DNA of 64,000 nt, from positions 1-64,000 of the forward strand of contig JBGTCV010000032.1 in NCBI GenBank assembly GCA_041748655.1. Reading direction: 5' to 3'. Made by a program: the position numbers and the translations under genes. Positions within the stretch are counted from its first letter, which is position 1, and each line of letters starts with the position of its first letter. Source of the stretch: Leptofilum sp041748655. Lineage in GTDB: Bacteria; Chloroflexota; Anaerolineae; Promineifilales; Promineifilaceae. The notes under the pieces were generated by a model. That model was not told the origin of the DNA, made no database searches, and saw only the letters and a list, made by a program, of their open reading frames with translations. Below, piece after piece: positions 60,480 through 64,000 of this stretch.

Positions 60480-60529
60480 GCTGGCTATGGTATGATAAGC
60501 ATATCAGAGTGGTCAGGAGACAGTATCAA

Positions 60530-60832
60530 ATGCTAAATCAAAATATTTCTATTTCCGAAGAAACAATCAGAGATTTCTGCAAGCGGCACAAAATAAAAAA
60601 TCTCTCTTTTTTTGGTTCAATTTTAGGTCCAGATTTCAGGCCTGAAAGTGATGTGGATGTTTTAGTGGAATTTGAAACTGATTCTACTCCTGGATTTGAT
60701 TTTTTCTCCATGCAAGAAGAGCTGACAGAAATCATCGGTCGGCCCGTGGAGCTGCACACGCCCAACTTCCTCAGTCCGCATTTTCGAGAAAATGTTATCA
60801 AAGAAGCGCAGGTTCTTTATGCAGCAACGTGA
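60530..60832 (+). CDS. mntA: MNT-type nucleotidyltransferase antitoxin
   Basis: 100 residues from ATG 60530 with AGGAGA upstream. The minimal nucleotidyltransferase motif GSILGPDFRPESDVDVLVEF has GS and DVD. In HepT-MntA systems it adds AMP units to the HEPN toxin and so disarms it. It overlaps the HEPN gene by 14 bases, the normal operon layout. The pair is AT-richer than the flanking leu genes, consistent with acquisition. Confidence 0.9.
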   Translation: MLNQNISISEETIRDFCKRHKIKNLSFFGSILGPDFRPESDVDVLVEFETDSTPGFDFFSMQEELTEIIGRPVELHTPNFLSPHFRENVIKEAQVLYAAT

Positions 60833-61151
60833 ACGAATCCGGCTGCTCCACATGCTTGAAGCAGCAGAAAAAGCTGTCGCGTTCGCTGCAAACCGCTCAC
60901 GACAGGACATTTACACCAATGAAGAATTTTCATTAGCGGTTGTTCGTTTACTTGAAATCATTGGCGAAGCCGCAAAATCTGTTTCCGATGAAACGCGAGC
61001 TCAGCACCCCGAAATACCGTGGCGAGCAATTGCAGGTACCAGAGATCGCCTAATCCACGCCTATTTTTCGGTCGATTTGGACATTGTCTGGTCAATCATC
61101 CGCAATGATTTGCCCTCTCTTGTTCAAAATCTCAGAAAAATGTTGGACTAA
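60819..61151 (+). CDS. hepT: HEPN-domain (DUF86) RNase toxin
   Basis: 110 residues from ATG 60819, four-helix HEPN fold. The active motif is R-x4-H (RDRLIHAYF), which in HepT cleaves RNA when not AMP-modified. A regulatory tyrosine follows directly. The pair sits between a deacylase gene and leuB and could stabilise this chromosomal segment. Confidence 0.9.
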   Translation: MQQRERIRLLHMLEAAEKAVAFAANRSRQDIYTNEEFSLAVVRLLEIIGEAAKSVSDETRAQHPEIPWRAIAGTRDRLIHAYFSVDLDIVWSIIRNDLPSLVQNLRKMLD

Positions 61152-61213
61152 AGGCCCAAACCCCACCTATTTCTCAAAATACACAAATCATTTTTTACCC
61201 AAAAGGAAGAATC

Positions 61214-62302
61214 ATGGAAGCAAAAATTACATTACTTCCCGGCGACGGGATTGGACCAGAGGTTGTGGCTGAGGCGGAGAAAGTCATGGCAGCAATTGCC
61301 AGCAAATTTGGCCACACCTTCATCACCCAAACCGGCCTGGCCGGCGGCATTGCCATTGACAAGACCGGCAATCCCTTGCCCGAAGAGACGTTGGGGATGT
61401 GCCTGGAGGGCAGCGCCGTGCTGCTGGGGGCCGTCGGCGGGCCAAAATGGGACGACCCGACGGCCAGCGTGCGGCCCGAGCAAGGACTGCTGAAGCTGCG
61501 CAAATCACTAGGGGCATTTGCCAACATCCGCCCCGTGCGCGTCTTCCCCGCCCTGGCAGAGGCCAGCCCGCTCAAGCCGGAGCGCGTGGCCAATGTAGAC
61601 ATCGTCTTTGTGCGTGAACTGACGGGCGGCATCTACTTTGGCACGCCGCAGGGGCGTGAGATGGTGGCCGAGGGACGCAGCGGCCACGATACGATGCGCT
61701 ACAACGAGATGGAGATCAAGCGCGTTTTGCGGGTCGCCTTCACCCTGGCGCAGCAGCGCAAAGCGGCGGGCGGCAGGGGTAAGGTCACTTCGGTAGACAA
61801 GGCCAACGTGCTGGCTTCGTCCCGCGTCTGGCGCGAGGTGGCACACGAGGTGGCGGCAGAATATCCGGAGATCGCGTACGAAGATGTGCTGGTAGATGCG
61901 ATGGCGATGTACCTCATCAACCGCCCCGGCGATTTTGACGTGGTGGTGACGGGCAACATGTTTGGCGACATTCTCTCCGACGAGGCGTCGATGATCACCG
62001 GCTCGCTGGGGATGCTGCCCTCGGCGTCGCTGGGTGAACCCGGCTCGGTGGGGCTGTACGAACCGATTCACGGCTCTGCCCCGGACATTGCAGGCCAGGG
62101 CATTGCCAATCCGCTGGCGACCATTTTGAGCCTGGCGATGATGCTCCGTTCCAGTTTGGGCCTTGAAGAAGAGGCAGGGGCGGTGGAAACGGCCGTTTCC
62201 CAGGTTCTCGAAAATGGGTACCGCACCGCCGACATTGCCAAACCGGGCGAAACCAAAGTGGGCACCCAGGCGATGGGCGATTTGGTGGTGGCTAATTTGT
62301 GA
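61214..62302 (+). CDS. leuB: 3-isopropylmalate dehydrogenase
   Basis: 362 residues, AAAGGAAG upstream. It oxidises and decarboxylates 3-isopropylmalate with NAD; by family it can also use 3-methylmalate from the citramalate route. It shows LLPGDGIGPEVVAEAEKV, then VRELTGGIYFG, and catalytic residues in DAMAMYLINRPGDFDVVVT and NMFGDILSDEASMI. It is separated from the rest of the leu genes by four genes and two repeat blocks. Confidence 0.96.
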   Translation: MEAKITLLPGDGIGPEVVAEAEKVMAAIASKFGHTFITQTGLAGGIAIDKTGNPLPEETLGMCLEGSAVLLGAVGGPKWDDPTASVRPEQGLLKLRKSLGAFANIRPVRVFPALAEASPLKPERVANVDIVFVRELTGGIYFGTPQGREMVAEGRSGHDTMRYNEMEIKRVLRVAFTLAQQRKAAGGRGKVTSVDKANVLASSRVWREVAHEVAAEYPEIAYEDVLVDAMAMYLINRPGDFDVVVTGNMFGDILSDEASMITGSLGMLPSASLGEPGSVGLYEPIHGSAPDIAGQGIANPLATILSLAMMLRSSLGLEEEAGAVETAVSQVLENGYRTADIAKPGETKVGTQAMGDLVVANL

Positions 62303-62376
62303 TTTTAACGCAGAGGCGCGGAGGCGCAGAGAGTTTTTTTTCTTTGCCCCTTTGCGTCAAAAATTTCTAAAACCTT

Positions 62377-62790
62377 ATGGCAAAACGTAAAAAATCAGCA
62401 GAGAGTCCCATCGGGAAATATATTTTGTGGGCGGCAGCGGCCGTTTTTGTGGGCTCCATTCTCTGGTCGATGTGGGCTGAGACGCTGCTGCCGCTGATTC
62501 GTGCCGGGGACACGCGGGGCGTTTGGCTGCATCTGGTGGGAATGCCGATCATTTTGTTGGGAACGGCCGTATTTGTCTACGGCGGCGCTATTTTTGTGCG
62601 GGACACCTTCAGCGCGTTTAACAACGAGACCTTGCAAGAAAATTATCTGGCCATTCAGACCAAGCAGGCAACGTGGCAAATGCGCTGGCAAAATGCCAAA
62701 ATTTTGTTCCGGTCCTGGGTGCCCGGCTTGCGCTGGCTGGGCCTGGGCTTTCTGTTGATCGCTGTGGGCGGCTTCCTCATCAACCTGTGA
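62377..62790 (+). CDS. Small membrane protein, three helices
   Basis: 137 residues. Predicted helices: ILWAAAAVFVGSILWSMW (13-30), LVGMPIILLGTAVFVYGGAI (48-68) and WLGLGFLLIAVGGFLINL (119-136). The N-terminus is lysine-rich (MAKRKKSAESP). No family recognised. An AACGCAGAGGCGCGGAGGCG-type intergenic repeat precedes it at 62,310. Confidence 0.75.
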   Translation: MAKRKKSAESPIGKYILWAAAAVFVGSILWSMWAETLLPLIRAGDTRGVWLHLVGMPIILLGTAVFVYGGAIFVRDTFSAFNNETLQENYLAIQTKQATWQMRWQNAKILFRSWVPGLRWLGLGFLLIAVGGFLINL

Positions 62791-62817
62791 GGGCCAATCA
62801 GGGAGGCGAAAACCAGT

Positions 62818-63588
62818 ATGAACCGTGAAAAAGCAATTCGGTTTGTAGAGCAAAACGGCAATGAGATTGAGCAAGCCCGGCTGCGCCATTTGCTGCATGG
62901 GGAACGGCCGTCTACAAACATCATCCAGCAGCTTTTCAATGGCCAGCGGGAAGATGGCGGATTTGCCCCATTTTGGGCACCGGACTACAGCTCGATTGAT
63001 GCCACCTGTTACCGGCTGGCCCAGGCGGAGCAGCTAGGATTGGGTACGGCGGAGTCAGTCGTGACTGCGGCAGTTCGGTTTTTGGAGGGGCGGCAGGGAG
63101 GAGACGGCCGTTTCGCTGAAGACCCGTCCGTGGCCGACAGCGCCCCAGCCTGGGTCTACCCTGGCGATCTGGCCGCCGAATTATACCTGACGGCCAACGC
63201 GGGCTTCTGGTTGGCGTTCTTCGGCTTTGCCGATGCGGCACAGCAGGCGGCCAGTTTTTTAGCAACACATCTGGACTATGAAACCCACAAGCTGCCCTCG
63301 TTTGCGCAGGCGCAGTGGCTGGCCTGTGGGCTGGGCTGGAAACTCGGACTCGACGATATGGTAGACCATTTGGCATCACATCTCTACACACAGCTTCCTG
63401 GCACGGCTGGCGAATTGGCCTGGATGCTGACGACGCTGTTGAGCGTCCAGTTTCCCACTGATCGTGGCGTTTTTGTGGCTGGGTCAATGCAGTTGGCGAG
63501 AATGCAGGGGGCGGACGGCCGTTTCCCCAGCGACGAAGGTCAAGATGTGCACACGACGCTGGAAGCGCTGCGTGCTCTGGAAAAATAG
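62818..63588 (+). CDS. Terpenoid-cyclase / prenyltransferase alpha-toroid protein
   Basis: 256 residues with repeated helical units carrying QREDGGFAPFW, GRQGGDGRFAED and MQGADGRFPSDEGQD. These QxxDGxF blocks mark the alpha/alpha toroid of squalene-cyclase and prenyltransferase beta-like folds. The chain is too short for a complete cyclase and has no visible DXDD, so I call the fold and not an activity. GGAGG lies upstream of ATG 62818. Confidence 0.75.
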   Translation: MNREKAIRFVEQNGNEIEQARLRHLLHGERPSTNIIQQLFNGQREDGGFAPFWAPDYSSIDATCYRLAQAEQLGLGTAESVVTAAVRFLEGRQGGDGRFAEDPSVADSAPAWVYPGDLAAELYLTANAGFWLAFFGFADAAQQAASFLATHLDYETHKLPSFAQAQWLACGLGWKLGLDDMVDHLASHLYTQLPGTAGELAWMLTTLLSVQFPTDRGVFVAGSMQLARMQGADGRFPSDEGQDVHTTLEALRALEK

Positions 63589-63688
63589 TACACCGATCAG
63601 CCTGATTAGCCCGAGCCAACGACATGAAGCAGATTTTTATCTCTGTTCATCTGCGTTAATCTGTGTCCCATTTTTATAGGAGACGAGG

Positions 63689-64000
63689 GTGTCTAAAACA
63701 AGCATCAATCCCGAAACGTTGTTCAACAGCTTGCAGTATGGCTTTTCGCAGATTGTGGTAGCGGAGGGCCAGCGCACGGTCTATTTTTCCGGGCAGGTGG
63801 CCTGGGACGAAAACGAAAACATCGTCGGTGAGAATGATTTGCGGGCGCAGGTATGGCAGAGTTTGAAGAATGTGGCAACGGCCGTTATCACCGCTGGCGC
63901 CAGCCTCAACGACATCGTCACCCTACGTATCTACATCGTGCAAAGCTGGATGGACAAAACCGCCCCAGTCAGCGAAGGGCTCAAGGAATTCTTCCCGGAA
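63689..64000 (+). CDS. RidA/YjgF family protein (cut by window end)
   Basis: 104 residues from GTG 63689 with TAGGAGACGAG upstream; the frame is still open at the window edge. The text TVYFSGQVAWDENENIVGEN, then DLRAQVWQSLKNVATAVITA and ASLNDIVTLRIYIVQ, is the RidA pattern. The family deaminates reactive enamine/imine intermediates made by PLP enzymes and so protects branched-chain synthesis. The key arginine (LRIYIV) is present. Confidence 0.85.
   Translation, partial: MSKTSINPETLFNSLQYGFSQIVVAEGQRTVYFSGQVAWDENENIVGENDLRAQVWQSLKNVATAVITAGASLNDIVTLRIYIVQSWMDKTAPVSEGLKEFFPE

Overview
The window looks like one contig of a GC-rich bacterium, most likely Chloroflexota of the Anaerolineae type. 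This is an inference from gene style and repeats, not a search. A short palindrome, ACGGCCGT (often AACGGCCGTT), recurs on the order of 15 to 30 times per 10 kb in most of the window, inside and between genes. It behaves like a highly iterated palindrome comparable to cyanobacterial HIP1.

Positions 1 to about 34,480 are a siphovirus-type prophage ending at a tRNA-Lys gene. The window opens with the 3' end of a group II intron. A terminase module follows (TerS-like, TerL). Between TerL and the portal gene, where phages normally have no gap, sits about 10 kb of cargo (3.1-12.8 kb): a small unknown gene, a candidate selenoprotein of the GDCCVxC family read through an in-frame TGA, an FMN azoreductase, two lipoproteins, a membrane protein and a one-polypeptide type IIG/IIL restriction-modification enzyme. 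The cargo is built from repeated control modules: a GNRA-loop terminator, a TTCGTGAC motif, a promoter TTGTCA-17-TATNNT, and a leader of about 130 nt whose 5' end GCGAGTTC can pair with the loop of its own terminator hairpin (a covarying pseudoknot). The structural operon then runs from portal through capsid, head-tail connectors, tail tube, frameshifted tail chaperones, tape measure and tail-tip proteins to a holin-like protein. A structured RNA candidate, a tyrosine integrase, an array of eight 22-bp palindromes, a ribbon-helix-helix regulator with its own operator, and tRNA-Lys close the element.

Positions 34.5-48 kb are host chromosome: a USP-DUF389-SH3 membrane protein, an RlmI-type methyltransferase, homoserine kinase, a three-gene pyruvate-dehydrogenase-type operon (E1 alpha, E1 beta, E2), a response regulator, a REC-GAF-PAS histidine kinase and a PucR-type regulator. 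Next come two near-identical 97-nt intergenic repeats that look like promoter plus hairpin.

Positions 48.6-62.3 kb hold a branched-chain amino acid cluster behind an attenuator-like hairpin: ilvB, ilvN, ilvC, leuA, leuC, an unknown gene, leuD and cimA. A J-domain protein, a YbaK-type deacylase, an MNT/HEPN toxin-antitoxin pair and leuB follow. LeuA together with CimA suggests isoleucine can be made from pyruvate through citramalate, sharing LeuCD and LeuB with leucine synthesis. The intercistronic gaps are filled with period-7/8 repeats that form long imperfect hairpins. The window ends with a small membrane protein, a terpenoid-cyclase-fold protein and a RidA protein cut by the window edge.
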